DNA from: Rhizophagus clarus
Lineage: Eukaryota; Glomeromycota; Glomeromycetes; Glomerales; Glomeraceae
Reading direction: 5' to 3'
DNA length: 64,000 nucleotides
Assembly: GCA_015698045.1 (NCBI GenBank)
Contig: BLAL01000229.1
Coordinates: forward strand, 1,958,001-2,022,000
In this document: positions 22,675 to 35,900 of the stretch, piece by piece
Layout of the letters: each line of letters starts with the position of its first letter
Numbering within the stretch: position 1 is the stretch's first letter
Notes under the pieces: generated by a model
The model's input: only the letters and a program-made list of their open reading frames with translations
The model's database searches: none
What the model was told of the DNA's origin: nothing
Made by a program: the position numbers and the translations under genes

Positions 22675-23951
22675 CAGTTCACGACATAAATATCTGGAAT
22701 TTTATCACGATATGTAAACATATAATAAATTTTAATTTTTTTACTTCAAATTTATTATATTAATAGTTTAAAATATGCAGATAAACATATGTCAAAAATC
22801 AATAATTTATTGTATAACCATTTTTTTCTATGACCATATTAATCTGATTTAACATACTATCTGCTAAATTAAAGAAAACGTTTTGATCGATGTTATCCCA
22901 TTTCTGTTGAATTATACCCTAAAAATCATCTCTACTAAGCGATTTTTTTTTCATAATCCAATTATTGACTATTTTTTCTACATTCCCTTTGAGAATCATC
23001 TATAGATTCTCGATAAAATTCAGGTCAGGTAAATTAGCCGGCCAATCAATAACTGGAACATTGTTAATCACAAAAAATTGTTGAGTAAGCTTTGCAGTAT
23101 ATATAGGCACATTATCTTGCTAAAATTTCTATCCATAATCAGCATGATAAGTATTAGAAAGTAATTGAAATTGAAGAATTTTATGGTATTTAACAGAGTT
23201 CATTTTTTCTGTAAAAAGTGCAACTTCAATTAGTTCTTGACGGAAAAATGCATCCCAAACATATACTTTATATAGATGTTTTACCATAGGATGTGATGGA
23301 CATAAATTGCCAGCTTTGTAATGCACAATTTGAGTATTACAGAATATCTGAAACGTACTTTCATCTGAAAAAATCGTGTGAAACCAGTCATCTTGGTTGT
23401 AGTTTAAGGCCCATTGAAGACGAGCTTCAATATGACTTGCTTTAAGAAAAGGAACAGGTCGTGGCTTACAAATAATATAATTAAGTTTATTTTTAAGCGT
23501 ACGTTGGACAGTCTGGATTGATACATTAAGATTTGGATATAAATTATTTAGCTTTGTGATCATTAGAGCTGAAGTTGTAGCATTATCATTTTTAAGAAGA
23601 CGACCAGAAATGGATAAGTGCTTAACACTTTCTGTTTTTTTAGACAGTTGACAATATCATATACTATAGACTTGAAAAAATCAGTTATTTTAATTATTTC
23701 AGAAGGTTTTCGCATGTTATTATCTCATAGTTCCTTTACGGTTAACCGTTGTATTTCTAATTCTGAAGTGGACACCATGAATTTGTTTTACCTCTGATAA
23801 ACAATCAGATGAGAATTTTTGTATTTATATTTATATTTAAAAGGGGCTGGTAAATTTCCATTTTAGTTATTATTTTGATTGCACATGATCTGATGTGACA
23901 GCACTCCTTTATGCATAAAAACAAAATTCTGGATATTTAGGTTGTGAACTG
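22675..23951 (-). mobile_element. Tc1/mariner element, 1,277 bp, TA target duplication
   Basis: Terminal inverted repeats are CAGTTCACGACATAAATATC on the left and, reversed, CAGTTCACAACCTAAATATC on the right. TA flanks both sides (22,673-22,674 and 23,952-23,953). It encodes one degraded transposase on the minus strand. The dead Plavaka coding sequence is cut at LVEE and resumes as YRLTAILRFS, marking the insertion point. Confidence 0.9.
22785..23778 (-). pseudogene. Tc1-like DD34E transposase, inactivated
   Basis: It starts at ATG 23,778 (MVSTSELEIQRLTVKEL, then TGA). The helix-turn-helix region is followed by SIQTVQRTLKN. Catalytic parts are visible: FSDESTF (first Asp), QDNVPIYTAK (second Asp) and WPANLPDLNFIEN (Glu). 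I count 34 residues between the second Asp and the Glu, the Tc1 signature. It is broken by stops, including one just before QDN and one replacing Trp after IENL. All three catalytic residues survive, so decay is moderate. Confidence 0.85.
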
Positions 23952-25236
23952 TAGACTATCGTCTAACAGCAATTCTACGTTTTTCTGACATTAAAATTTT
24001 TTCTAATAGGTTACAAATGATTGCAAGGTTAAATGCTAATGAATACCGAAGTTTGATAAAAATCATGTTATTTGTTATTGATAATTTATATGATGGAAAT
24101 GATAAAAAAGTAGATAATTTTGTAAATAATGATGATCTTACAAAATTATACAAATATTAGAATAAAATGTATATTTTAAGTAGATCTGAAGAATTTAGTA
24201 AAAACGACTTAGTGAAATTTAATGTATGTAATTAAAATTTTGGTAAAATTGAAGCGTAAATTAACTAACATTTAAAATTTTAGGATGCAATATATAGATG
24301 GGCATAAATGTTTGTCAAGGTTTTTAAATTTATTTTTCCTTCTAATTTGAAGCTGCCTAAATTGCATTTGTGAATATACCATATTGTTGACTCAATATGA
24401 TTTTATAGTGCAATAAATGGTTATACTACAGAGACTTACAAAAGTCTTCACAAGTATTTTGTTAAAATACTTTACCAAATTAGCAATAAGAAAGATGTTG
24501 AACCTCAGCTTTTACAAACTGTAAGTATTTGAAATTTATATATTATATATATTTTTTATTTAATTAAATTCAAAAATTAAATTAATAGATAAAATGACAA
24601 GCAATATCTATTAGAATGTCTCAACAATCAGTAAATTTAACAAAATTATCTCACACTTGCAAATTTTCTACAAAGCTCTTTAAGTTCTCTTTACAAGATG
24701 CAAATACATTTTTTTAAAAAAATAAAAATTCTGTAGATAATAAAATGCAGATCAGTTTCAGTAAATTCATACATTGTTTGGATTCATATCTAGATTTATT
24801 TGATGATTTTATGATTACTGATGAAATCTGAATAAACATATATGAAATAGTTACACTGGAAAATGGTGTCATAATGTGTGCAACAAACAGTTATCACAAT
24901 AAATTATGATTTAGCGACATAGCTATTTTGATGAATTTCGAAGAATCCAATAATTATATGTCAAATCAAAGACTTTGTTATGGACAGGTAATATGTAAAT
25001 TTGTGTAATAATTTATTTATAAAGTAATAAATAAATATTTTTGTTTATAGGCCCTATTGTTAGTAAAAGTATTAACAGACACACTGCTAAATCTCACATT
25101 GATTCAATGGTACGATTTTAAATTTAAAAAGAATCTGTATTTATATGAATATCCTCACTTAAAATTAGTAGAATTATATAATTTTGTAACTAGCTATAGA
25201 GTCTATACATAGTGTCATTCATATAATACCTTATTT

Positions 25237-28200
25237 TAGTGTTCTGCACAAATCAAATTAGACCAAATCAGGTTAGATTTGAAATTTGATTTGATCAAAT
25301 CAAATCTGAAAAGTTTGAATTCGGATTTGAATCAAACCATTCAAATCTGATTTGAAATTTGATTTGAATTTGATTTGATTTGATTTAAATTTAATTCGAT
25401 TCAAATCAAATTCAAATTCAAATCAAATCAAATTCATTCAAATAGATTTGTGATTTGGTTTGATTTGTTGAATTTTAAATAAAAAAATGCGTTTTGCAAC
25501 GCAATATTAATAAAAAAATGTTGCGAAACGTATTTCTTTAGTGTGTTTAAGGAGGGTTGGACATCATGTGGTTGCAGTAACTACCAATAATATTTACAGT
25601 AATTACAGGACCCCGAATAATACCAATATAACTCACATACGGGTTTGCGTAGAGTTTATATGAAATTACTTTTTAAACCTACAAATTGAGTTTGCGTAGA
25701 TCGGTCAATTTGGGATATTATGTTTGTGTAGAGTTTATAATAGATATACGTGGATTTATTTTTAAAAAATACTAATTTCAGTAAATTAAATTACTCGGTA
25801 TTTACCAAAATTTATTTTATTTTATTTATTTTTTCACTTTTTTTCGGTATTTTATACCAAATTTATTTATTTTTATTATTCTTTTTCGGGTTTTAATACC
25901 CTAATTCTAAAAGTCCAGTCGTATTTTTCGCCTGGCAATACTACAAAAAATAAAAAAAAAAATAATTAATTTGTTAAAAAAAATACTGAAAAACACTTCA
26001 CCCACCCTCCCTTACCTTAATTCCAAAAGTCCGGTCATGCTTTTCGTCCGGCAACACTACAAAAAATAAAAAAAAAATCAATACTTAATTAATTAAAAAA
26101 AAAACAACGAAACACCTCCCCCAACCCTCCTTTACCTTAATTTCAAAAGTCCGGTCATGCTTTTCGTCTGGCAACACTACAAAAAAATAAAAAAAAAACA
26201 ATTAATTAGTTAAAAAAAATACCGAAAAACACTTCCCCCACCCTCCCTTACCTTAATTCCAAAAGTCCGGTCATGCTTTTCGTCCGGCAACACTATAAAA
26301 AAATAAAAAAAAAGGTTAATACTTAATTAATTAAAAAAAAACAATGAAACACCTCCCCCAACCCTCCCTTACCTTAATTCCAAAAGTCTGGTCGTGCTTT
26401 TCGTCTGGCAACATTACAAAAAGTAAAAAAAAAGTTAATACTTAATTAATTAAAAAAAAACAATGAAACACCTCCCCCAACCCCTCCCTTACCTTAATTT
26501 CAAAAGTTCGGTCGTGCATTTCGTCCGGCAACACTACAAAAAAATAAAAAAAAATAATTAATTAAATAGTTAAAAAAAACACTGAAAAACACTTCCCCAC
26601 CCTTCCTTACCTTAATTCCAAAAGTCCGGTCATGCTTTTTGTCCGGTAACACTACAAAAAAATAAAAAAAAAACAATTAATTAGTTAAAAAAAATACCGA
26701 AAAACACTTCCCCCACCCTCCCTTACCTTAATTCCAAAAGTCCGGTCATGCTTTTCGTCTGGCAACACTACAAAAAAATAAAAAAAAGGTTAATACTTAA
26801 TTAATTAAAAAAAATAACGAAACACCTCCCCCAACCCTCCCTTACCTTAATTCCAAAAGTCCAGTCGTGCTTTTCGTCTGGCAACACTACAAAAAGTAAA
26901 AAAAAAAGTTAATACTTCATTAATTAAAGAAAAAACAATGAAACACCTTCCCCAACCCCTCCTTACCTTAATTCCAAAAGTCTGGTCATGCTTTTCGTCT
27001 GGCAACACTACAAAAAAATAAAAAAAAATAATTAATTAAATAGTTAAAAAAAACACCGAAAAACACTTCCCCACCCTCCCTTACCTTAATTCCAAAAGTC
27101 CGGTCGTGCTTTTCGTCTGGTAACACTACAAAAAAATAAAAAAAAAAACAATTAATTAGTTAAAAAAAATACTGAAAAACACTTCCCCCACCCTCTCTTA
27201 CCTTAATTCCAAAAGTCCGGTCATGCTTTTCGTCTGGCAACACTACAAAAAAATAAAAAAAAAGGTTAATACTTAATTAATTAAAAAAAAATAACGAAAC
27301 ACCTCCCCCAACCCTCCCTTACCTTAATTCCAAAAATCCAGTTGTGCTTTTCGTCTGGCAACACTACAAAAAGTAAAAAAAAAGTTAATACTTAATTAAT
27401 TAAAAAAAAAACAACGAAACACCTCTCCAACCCCTCCCTTACCTTAATTCCAAAAGTCCGGTCATGCATTTCATCTGGCAACACTACAAAAAAATAAAAA
27501 AAAAATAATTAATTAAATAGTTAAAAAAAACACCAAAAAACACTTCCCCACCCTCCCTTACCTTAATTCCAAAAATCTGGTCGTGCATTTCGTCTGGCAA
27601 CACTACAAAAAAATAAAAAAAAAATAATTAATTAAATAAATAAAAAAAATACTGAAAAACACTTCCCCACCCTCCCTTACCTTAATTCCAAAAGTCCGGT
27701 CATGCTTTTCGTCCGGCAACACTACAAAAAGTAAAAAAAAAGTTTATACTTAAATTAATTAAAAAAAAAACAACGAAACACCTCCCCCAACCTCTCCCTT
27801 ACCTTAATTCCAAAAGTCCAGTCGTGCCTTTCGTCCGGCAACACTACAAAAAATAAAAATAAAAAATAATTAATTAATTAGTTAAAAAAAACACCGAAAA
27901 ACATTTCTCACCCTCCCTTACCTTAATTCCAAAAGTCCAGTCGTGCTTTTCATCTGGCAACACTACAAAAAGTAAAAAAAAAAGTTAATACTTAATTAAT
28001 TAAAAAAAAACAACGAAACACCTTCCCCAACTCCTCCCTTACCTTAATTCTAAAAGTCCGGTCATGCATTTCGTCCGGCAACATTACAAAAAAATAAAAA
28101 AAAAATAATTAATTAAATAGTTAAAAAAAACACTGAAAAACACTTCCCACCCTCCCTTACCTTAATTCCAAAAGTCCGGTCGTGCCTTTCGTCTGGCAAC

Positions 28201-28604
28201 ACTACAAAAATAAACTGATAAATAATTAAAAAAAAAATCAGATATTCGGATTATCTGATTAGATCGGCAAGTCACATGACCCTGCCTTTATACATTTATG
28301 AGTTATATTAGTATTGTTCGGGGTCCTGTAATTACGTTTAACCAGGTCATGTATATTTAATTCGATTTGATTTGGGTTTGATTTGGATTTGTCAGATTTG
28401 ATTCAGATTTGATTGAATTAGTTTAAGCTAATTTGAATTTGATTTGAAATTAAATCAAATCTTTTTTTTTAATTTGGATTTGAACTCAAATCTTGTTTTA
28501 AAGTTTGGATTTGATTTGCAAATCAAAATTATCAAATCGAATCAATCAAACTTCAAATCAAATCTGAATTGATTTGATTTGACCAAATCGTTTGCAGAAC
28601 ACTA
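25237..28604. mobile_element. hAT element, non-autonomous, 3,368 bp
   Basis: Termini are TAGTGTTCTGCA and TGCAGAACACTA. Flanking 8-bp duplications CCTTATTT (25,229-25,236) and CCCTATTT (28,605-28,612) differ at one base. Both subterminal regions are packed with AAATCAAAT/ATTTGATTT motifs, in both orientations, typical of hAT transposase-binding regions. There is no transposase frame; the core is a minisatellite. It interrupts the last exon of the dead Plavaka gene. Confidence 0.85.
25905..28205 (+). repeat. Minisatellite of about 20 units (110-120 bp) with higher-order pattern
   Basis: Each unit holds CCTTAATTCCAAAAGTCCGG then TGCTTTTCGTCYGGCAACAC then an A/T-rich tail. Within each core, GTCCGG and CCGGCAAC-like halves can pair. 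Tails fall into four types: ATTAGTTAAA (A), GGTTAATACTTAATT (B), AAGTAAAA...GTTAATAC (B') and AATTAAATAGTT (A'). The order A-B-B'-A' recurs three times from about 26,150 to 27,540, giving a repeat of about 470 bp. This shows expansion by copying blocks of four. All of it lies inside the hAT element. Confidence 0.9.
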
Positions 28605-28919
28605 CCCTATTTTAATCAAATAAATAAATATTTCATAAATAAATATATTTTTTAATCACATAATACTAATTTTTGATAATTTGCGTAATATGGTAATTAA
28701 AATCTATAAATATTTTTCACACTTCTAAACTTTATCACAAAAAAAAATTAAGAAATTTTACGTTCATATATATTATTTCTACGTAGGTATAAAAATTATT
28801 TGTTTCTCATAATTACTTAGTTTTTTTTGTATACTAAGGTATTTATTCCAATTTTTTTTTCATTAAAAATTATACTATTGAATTAATGTGAGATTTAGTG
28901 GCAGTCTACTAATGATACT

Positions 28920-29612
28920 AATAATACCATAAAATTACGTAAGTTTACAAAATGGTAAATTTTCAAAATATTTTGACCATAATATTACGTGAGTTTACAA
29001 AACTATAAATTCTCAAAATATTTTAACTGTAAGTTTACAAGATCGTAAATTCTTGAAATATTTTGACTGTAATATCATGTAAGTTTACGAGATTATAAAT
29101 TCTTAAAATATTTTGACCATAATATCACGTAAGTTTATGAAACTGTAAATTCTTGAAATATTTTGACCGTAATATTATATAAGTTTACAAGATTGTAAAT
29201 TCTCAAAATATTTTAACTGTAATATCACGTAAGTTTACAAAACTGTAAATGCTCAAAATATTTTAATCGTAATATCACGTAAATTTATAAGACTGTAAAT
29301 TCTCAAAATATTTTGACCATAATATCACGTAAGTTTATAAGACTGTAAATTCTTGAAATATTTTGACCATAATATCATATAAGTTTACAAAACTGTAAAT
29401 TCTCAAAATATTTTGACCGTAATATCATGTAGGTCTTACGATATTAAAAACTTACGTAATATTTTGACTATAATATCATATAAATCTAACAAAATTGTAA
29501 ACTTACATTTTATTTCAAAAATTTTTGAGATATTATGTCATAAACATTCGTAAACTTATAAAATCGTAAACTTGTAAAATTTTTCATATTATAAATTTCC
29601 TAATATACATAT
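28920..29612 (-). repeat. Element terminus with 61-bp tandem repeats
   Basis: About nine copies of a 61-62-bp unit (AATATCACGTAAGTTTACAA, CTGTAAATTCTCAAAATATT) lie at 28,936-29,440. The outer edge is AATTTCCTAATATACAT at 29,594-29,610. Read inward it resembles the TACATCAGGAAATTTTATAG ends at 54,598 and 59,594. No opposite terminus was found on the left. The interval 28,656-28,919 has nothing recognisable. Confidence 0.7.
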
Positions 29613-32600
29613 AAAAGTTATATACAGAAACACTGGTCAAAATTGATGCTATCAGGTACATATTGGGTACATATCGAGTACCTGATATGTACCTGATATG
29701 TGTAAATTATGAGCATAGCAAACATCCCAATTTTATCACAATTTTTCTGATCATCTATAGATCATTTGTCAATCATTTATTCAATTTTATCACTTCGCAA
29801 TAATTAAGTTAATTAACTTTGATTAAAAAATTCTACATAATATATACTCAAATTTTGCAGACAGTTTAATATTGGTTTGAAATTACTGTATATAAAATTT
29901 TATTTTGATCGCATTACTATTGGATAACTTTTACTAGTAGAAACTTTAAATTTTAAGCATTTTTATTAAAATTAAATAATAATTGCAAGTTTTTATTTGA
30001 TAATAACTTTAAAGTTATTAAAAATTATTTAGATTTATTTTAGCCATTAATTCTTGAATACCTAAATAGTATATTTTGAAAGTTTCAAATTTGGCCTAAA
30101 GTTCTGTAACTTGGCCTGAAGCTTCAAAGTCAAATTAGCAGATGATCGGCATATATATGAATTATAAAAAATTTCAGCCTAAAGCTAACTTTAACACCAC
30201 ATTTTATTTTACTACAAAATTTTTGTATTAAATTATTAATATATTATACTATTAAAAAAAAAACAATTTAAAATAATTTTTTAAAATACTTATGGCCTAG
30301 AATAAAGTCTCAAAATTAATGTGATATTATATATAATATAATTGGTAAATGATCGGTAAGATGATATAAGCATGTTTACTATGCTTAAAATATATGTATA
30401 CTATTTAATAATACTACACATATTAGGTACCTGATATGTACCTGTCAGATGCAGAAAATTGGTGACATATAACATACATATCAGGTACATATCTTATATA
30501 TATTGGGTAGTTAAATATCAGTTATATATCATAGATTTATTGGGTACCTGATATATTTTAAAAAAATATCAGATAGATATTATACATTATCGGATAGTGC
30601 TAATAAGTATCCTATATATAGTATACCTGATATATATCCTATTTGTATTTGAAATATAAGTATAATTTCATAATTTTTACACATATCAGATAGCTGAAAA
30701 GTATAGCATTTATGGGGTATTAATAATAGTAAATTTATAATTTAGATACAATTGTAATTTAAAAATAATTTAATTCATTTAATTGTAATTACTGAAAGTT
30801 TTATTTATATTTTCAATCGATAATAAAAAAAATATTATACAAAAATATTATAAAAAAAATTCACTACTTTTTACACAAATTATAATTTATTTACAATTAA
30901 TGTTCACTTATTTGCTTATTTTTATTTCATTATATCTATTTAATTTGAAAGAAAGTAAAATGTTAGTAATAAAAGTGTTAGCAAAAGAAAAGGAACGTTA
31001 ATAAAAAAATTTTTACATTAAAAGTGTTAGTATTAATGTTAGTATAAAAGTTAGTAGAAGTAGAAAAAAAACACTAATAAAAAAAAATATAAAGTATAAG
31101 TATTAATGTTAGTGTTAATGTTAATAGAAGTGTTAGCAAAAGTAAGGAATAAAAAATGTTTAACAGTAGAACATTGTTAGTAGGAACGTTAGTAGGAGGA
31201 AACACATTAGAAAAAAATATTAGTAAGAGTGTTAACAGGATGGTAAAAGAAATTTCAACAAAAAATGTACCTTTGTATTTATTTTTTAGAAAAACTAATA
31301 AAGTAAAAACTTGATAGTAGAACATTGTTAATAGGATATTAGTGAGAAGAAATATATTAGAAAAATATATTAATAAGAGTGTTAAAAATAACATAATAAT
31401 GGGAAAAGAAATTTCAACAAAAAATATACCTTTATCTTTATTTTTTAGACAAAAACAATAAAGTAAAAAGTTGAGAGGGAGAGAAAAAAGTTTTTGAAAA
31501 AAAAAAAAATATGATAAATAATTAATTAAATTATGATCGTGCAATCACATGATCAACAAAATTATCAATTTTTATTAGTTATTTGGATAATATTATATTC
31601 AGCCATATCAGCCACAAAATCAATTACCTATCAAATGCACAAGTCAATATTAGCAAAAAAGCATAAACTTGATTATTTATTATTCGTACTCAACTTGAGT
31701 TAATAAAATTATTAAAAAATCACTGATTTTATTAAATTTATCAGAATTTTTATACCTAATTAAATATGATTAAATAAAGTTTATTATTGATTTCATTATA
31801 ACATTACCAACTTTTTTGTTAATCTTGGATATTTTATTTTGAATTTAAATTGTTCACTTTGAACTTAAGTTGGACTCAAGTTCAACTTAAGTTTAACTTG
31901 TTTGCTTAAGATCTTTGTATAATGTATTGTAGATCTGTAATTATTTTATTTATAGTCTATAATTGGCAAAAGCTTAACATAAACAAAAATAAAAAATACT
32001 ATTTATTTACGTATCTGTATTATAGATTTTACCTTTTTTAGATTTGATATATAATTAAAAAGAAGACTTTTATTTTAATTTTTTGAAATCACAATCATAA
32101 CAATTGAGTTTAGGTTGAGTTTAACTTATTCATTATGATTGATTGTATTGTAGATCCATATCTATATTATAATTAATATAAAGAAGACAGATCATAACAA
32201 TCATGATATATTTGAGAAATTAGAACAATTTACGTAAATATTCTTAAAGAATAATTAATATAATAATACTAGGTGATAACAAATTGTTTATAAAAAGAGA
32301 TTTTATCTTATTTTTTTTTACAATAAATTTGTTGTCATTATTTTTTTATTATATATTCTTTTTCTTAAAATTTGTTGCCGTTATTTTTTATTATTATATA
32401 TTCATTTTTTTAAAATGCCCGCAAATTGGACTGATACAATAACTGAATATTTAATAAGATATAGGAGGTAAAAAAATAAATGAAAACTAATAAATAACTT
32501 TGATCATTTTCTAGTTTTTTTTTCTCTTACATTTTCTGATCTAAAAATTAAATAAATAATGTAAAGGAGAAGAAACAATTACTACCATGACATATCCAGG

Positions 32601-32951
32601 AGAGACTGCTCTGAATTTTGGGAGAGCCTAACTCAAAGAATTCAAAGATGATTCTGCGTGAGGTTCACTGGCCAATAAGTAGAAAGAAAGTGGAGAAACT
32701 TGGTCAGGAATTTTAATATTAGTAAAATAATAATAAATCATAAAAAAAAATAAAATAAAATAAAAAATTAATAGTATTAACATTTTTAGAATTTCTGTGA
32801 ATGGAGGAATAGTGCGTGAAATGGAAGGTGGTCCCAGAAAGGAGAAAGATATTATAGGCAGTTCCGCATAAGATTTTGAGACAGACCTGGTAATTATTAA
32901 GAATTTTTTTAATTTATATTTAAGTTATTTAAGTTCTAAATTTATATATAT

Positions 32952-35900
32952 CAATCAGTGGTCATGTTAGGATAAAGCGATTCACTTGTCGATCACTAAT
33001 TGAAATTTTGTGTAACACTAATAATCAAAAATGAATGGTCTAATGCAACGTGATATTGGCTCAAATAATTAACGAAAGAACCTTAAGAACTTTTCAATTT
33101 AGAGGTTTCTGGCAATCTATTCTAACGCTTTTTTTTATAGTATGATATTTTGTACAAAAACTTTACATATGGTCAACTTTTCCTTATTTTTTTTGACTTC
33201 AACCCGAGATGCAAGTTTATACAATTTCCAAATTCTGTATTAAGTGCATGATTACACGTATTTTTTTAAGCGCAATCGAAATGTTTAGACATAAAAAGGT
33301 GGTTAGGATAGTAACTTTTAAGGCAAATAGCAAATTTTTATTTTATCGACTAGTTAACCTATAGGAATTGCATTTATTCTTTATATTGTTATAACAAACT
33401 AAATAAAAAAAACGATGATAATGATTGATTTTAACGGTTTGTAAATGCAAACTGTTTATTTATCACTGCCCAATATTTACAATTTTTCACAATTCCTTGT
33501 TCTTATGATAATTCCACCACTCTCGCACCTTTTTAACAGTCCAAACTTCAGACAATTTCTCACGAACGGAACCAATAGCATCTTCCGGAAGGTAATTTTT
33601 ATATATTTTTAGTGCACAAAGAATTGCTGTCTCATCTTCGGTAGTTTGATATCTGGCACCTGCTGTTTTTCTTCATTTGGATTGTAGTTCGATGGTAAGT
33701 GGCGTTTCATTTAAATCTTCTAGTACAGGCTGTGTAAGTTCTGGAATCACTATTTTTCTCTTCTCAGCCTTTTTCTTACTATTATAATCTTTCACCTTCG
33801 TTCTAACAACTCCTATTGTCCTTCTACCTTGTGGATTTCTATCTTCTGTCTTTAGAACTTCTTGCCGGTATACTGCTTTAATTCGTTCTAAACTATTTGG
33901 ATAACAATCAAACAGTCTACTAAGCCCTTCCTTGTGCATTTCTGTGGGTGTATATTCTTGGAATAGTTGGTATGATAAGGGGTCAGACATTCCAAAAACC
34001 GTTATGAGGTCATTCACGAGCTCCCATAAAGATTCCTTGCGTGACTTTATAGCCCATTCACTATATGAAACTGCATAATCATTAAGGTACTCACTCATTA
34101 ACAGGTCTATCCTTTCTCTTTCGTTTTGAGAAGACTTTATCTGATCTCTAAGGTTCTTCTCATCGATTATATTTCCATAAACATTTTGTTTGACGAACCT
34201 TACGCCAAACGTTTCCAGAGCTTCGTCAAAGCCAAAACAAACATGCCGTGAATCTTCGTTAACATCGCGGGGAATTTTAAAGGCGCCACAATAATTTAAT
34301 CTTTCTTCTAATTTAGGGTGAGCCGCTATGACGCTAAGATAATGGGCTATAGCTGTCGTATAGTTGGATTTCGCTGCACTTGCGTAAAGTGGAGCCGCTG
34401 CAGATAATGAATTTCGTTGCAGACCAAAGTTTCCTATGCGCATTCCCATCCGATGCACTTTCCAGATACTAGCCCATTTATAGTATAAGTACCATATCTT
34501 TTTATTGTAATAAAGTAAGTTTTACATAATTGTAAATAAATAATAAAATAAATAAAATACAATATAATTAATAAAATAAAGGTATCCTATACTTTGAGAC
34601 AAACATGAGCATCATTTTCATCATCCATTATATCTGAAAGTGATATTCCAATTTTTTTTATGTAAATATTGATTTCTATCCCCACCGCCACCCATAAAAG
34701 ATCCAATACTCGTGCAGTTGACCGATAATCGACTGCAGCTTCAAATTTGTCCAAGAAACGAACGCCCAAACATGACGCCAAACTTAATAATCCGTAACTA
34801 GAGAATAGGACTATCAAAACTGAACAAAAGTCCTTCGACGTGTGCCATTGGCCCAAGTGAGGTCTTATATTTGGCCATTTCTCCCGGCATTTGATTAACC
34901 TACGAAATATCACCTCATCTGCTATGATATCTAAAAAGGAATGATTGTTCATCGTAAAGTCCTCCTTATACATTTCAGAAACATGCAAAATTTCTTCGTC
35001 AGAATTCGGATTGGCTCCTGGCTCTAATATTACAACATTGGGAGAAGGACCAAGACATCCTGGTTCTAATTTAGTAAGTAAAACGCGCTTGATAGTTTCT
35101 GCATCAAAATTTGTCTTGTAAATTAATTCACCTTCAATTTCTTTGAAATCTAACAAATCAAAAATAACCTTCTGAAACATATTTAACGTTTCATCAATAC
35201 TCTGATTCATCCCGAATAATGAAGTATTAGCAGTTAACTCAATGACTTGTTTGGGACTAGTTTCTATTTCGACTGGCAATTGGGCTTGAAAGGCCATTCT
35301 CAGAGTGGCATGTGAGTTACCACGCATAATATCATATATATTACCAAACTTGAAACTCTTCTCTTTAAAATCGATGTTATCGATGATTGCTAAATTCCAC
35401 ACATTGTTAGCGCGAATTAAACGGTTTGATGGATTCGATTCTTCCATTCGGGTTTTCGCAAGTTTTCGTTCGTGTCTGTCACTATGAGAACTTACGTGAC
35501 AAACTGTTAACAACTGTCGAAAAGAACCCAGTAATCTTGGCATACGACTAAGGCTAGCTAAAACTCGAGGTAACCAAATTTTCAAATGAGGAAAAGCTAG
35601 TCCTAATAACATTGACGTAATAAATGTTACAGTTTTCATTATCGGTTCAAAAATTACAGTTTTCGGTAACTTGTGACGTCTTTTTCGTTGCCAGTTGCAT
35701 ACTGTCGTCTTTTTTTGATACAATTCATCAATTACTCCAAAGAAGAAATCATTTAAAAACTTGGGAAACCCATCGTAATATTCTTGAATAGTTTGTGGAG
35801 ATTCTAAGGCAGCTGCTCTTGAGTTAACATATGATCGAGAATTCCATAATTTTTGTCCAAATGTACGACCAAATTCCTGTATCAATCAATCAAAAAATTA

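Larger units (their letters stand above)
20513..28655 (+). pseudogene. Dead Plavaka transposase copy, split by three insertions
   Basis: This is a diverged relative of the intact gene at 2863-5779. It starts at ATG 20,513 (MSFKCPIC, then a stop in place of a residue of the finger). Matches follow in order: FNKHSNLTESPLPKNIKQG (21,075), GKNQLHPIYITLGNIPIWRRNKQDAK (21,990; then TAA), CHFCLVKKNDLANI (22,300), DRMHHLDLSLFCYQI (22,568), NANEYRSLIKIMLFVIDNL (24,031), NGYTTETYKSLHK (24,417) and ESIHSVIHIIPYF (25,199). The final NQINKYFINKYIF plus stop is at 28,614-28,655, beyond the hAT insertion. Many stops and shifts. A MITE (21,390), a Tc1 element (22,675) and a hAT element (25,237) interrupt it. 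Because the coding sequence resumes exactly after each, these insertions came after the gene was in place. Confidence 0.85.

Noticed and set aside
25905..28205. Regular repeats with spacers, CRISPR-like at first sight
   Set aside because: Units are degenerate, spacers are related A/T tails, introns nearby show a eukaryotic genome, and the array lies within hAT ends.
31074..31544. 156-codon hydrophobic frame that looks like a membrane protein
   Set aside because: Made of TACTAAC-type repeats and T-rich DNA; its mirror at 19,099-19,404 has the same character in the sister element.
17064..32951. A single huge palindrome or segmental inverted duplication
   Set aside because: The arms differ at many bases and each ends in its own CACTG terminus, so they are two insertions of one family.
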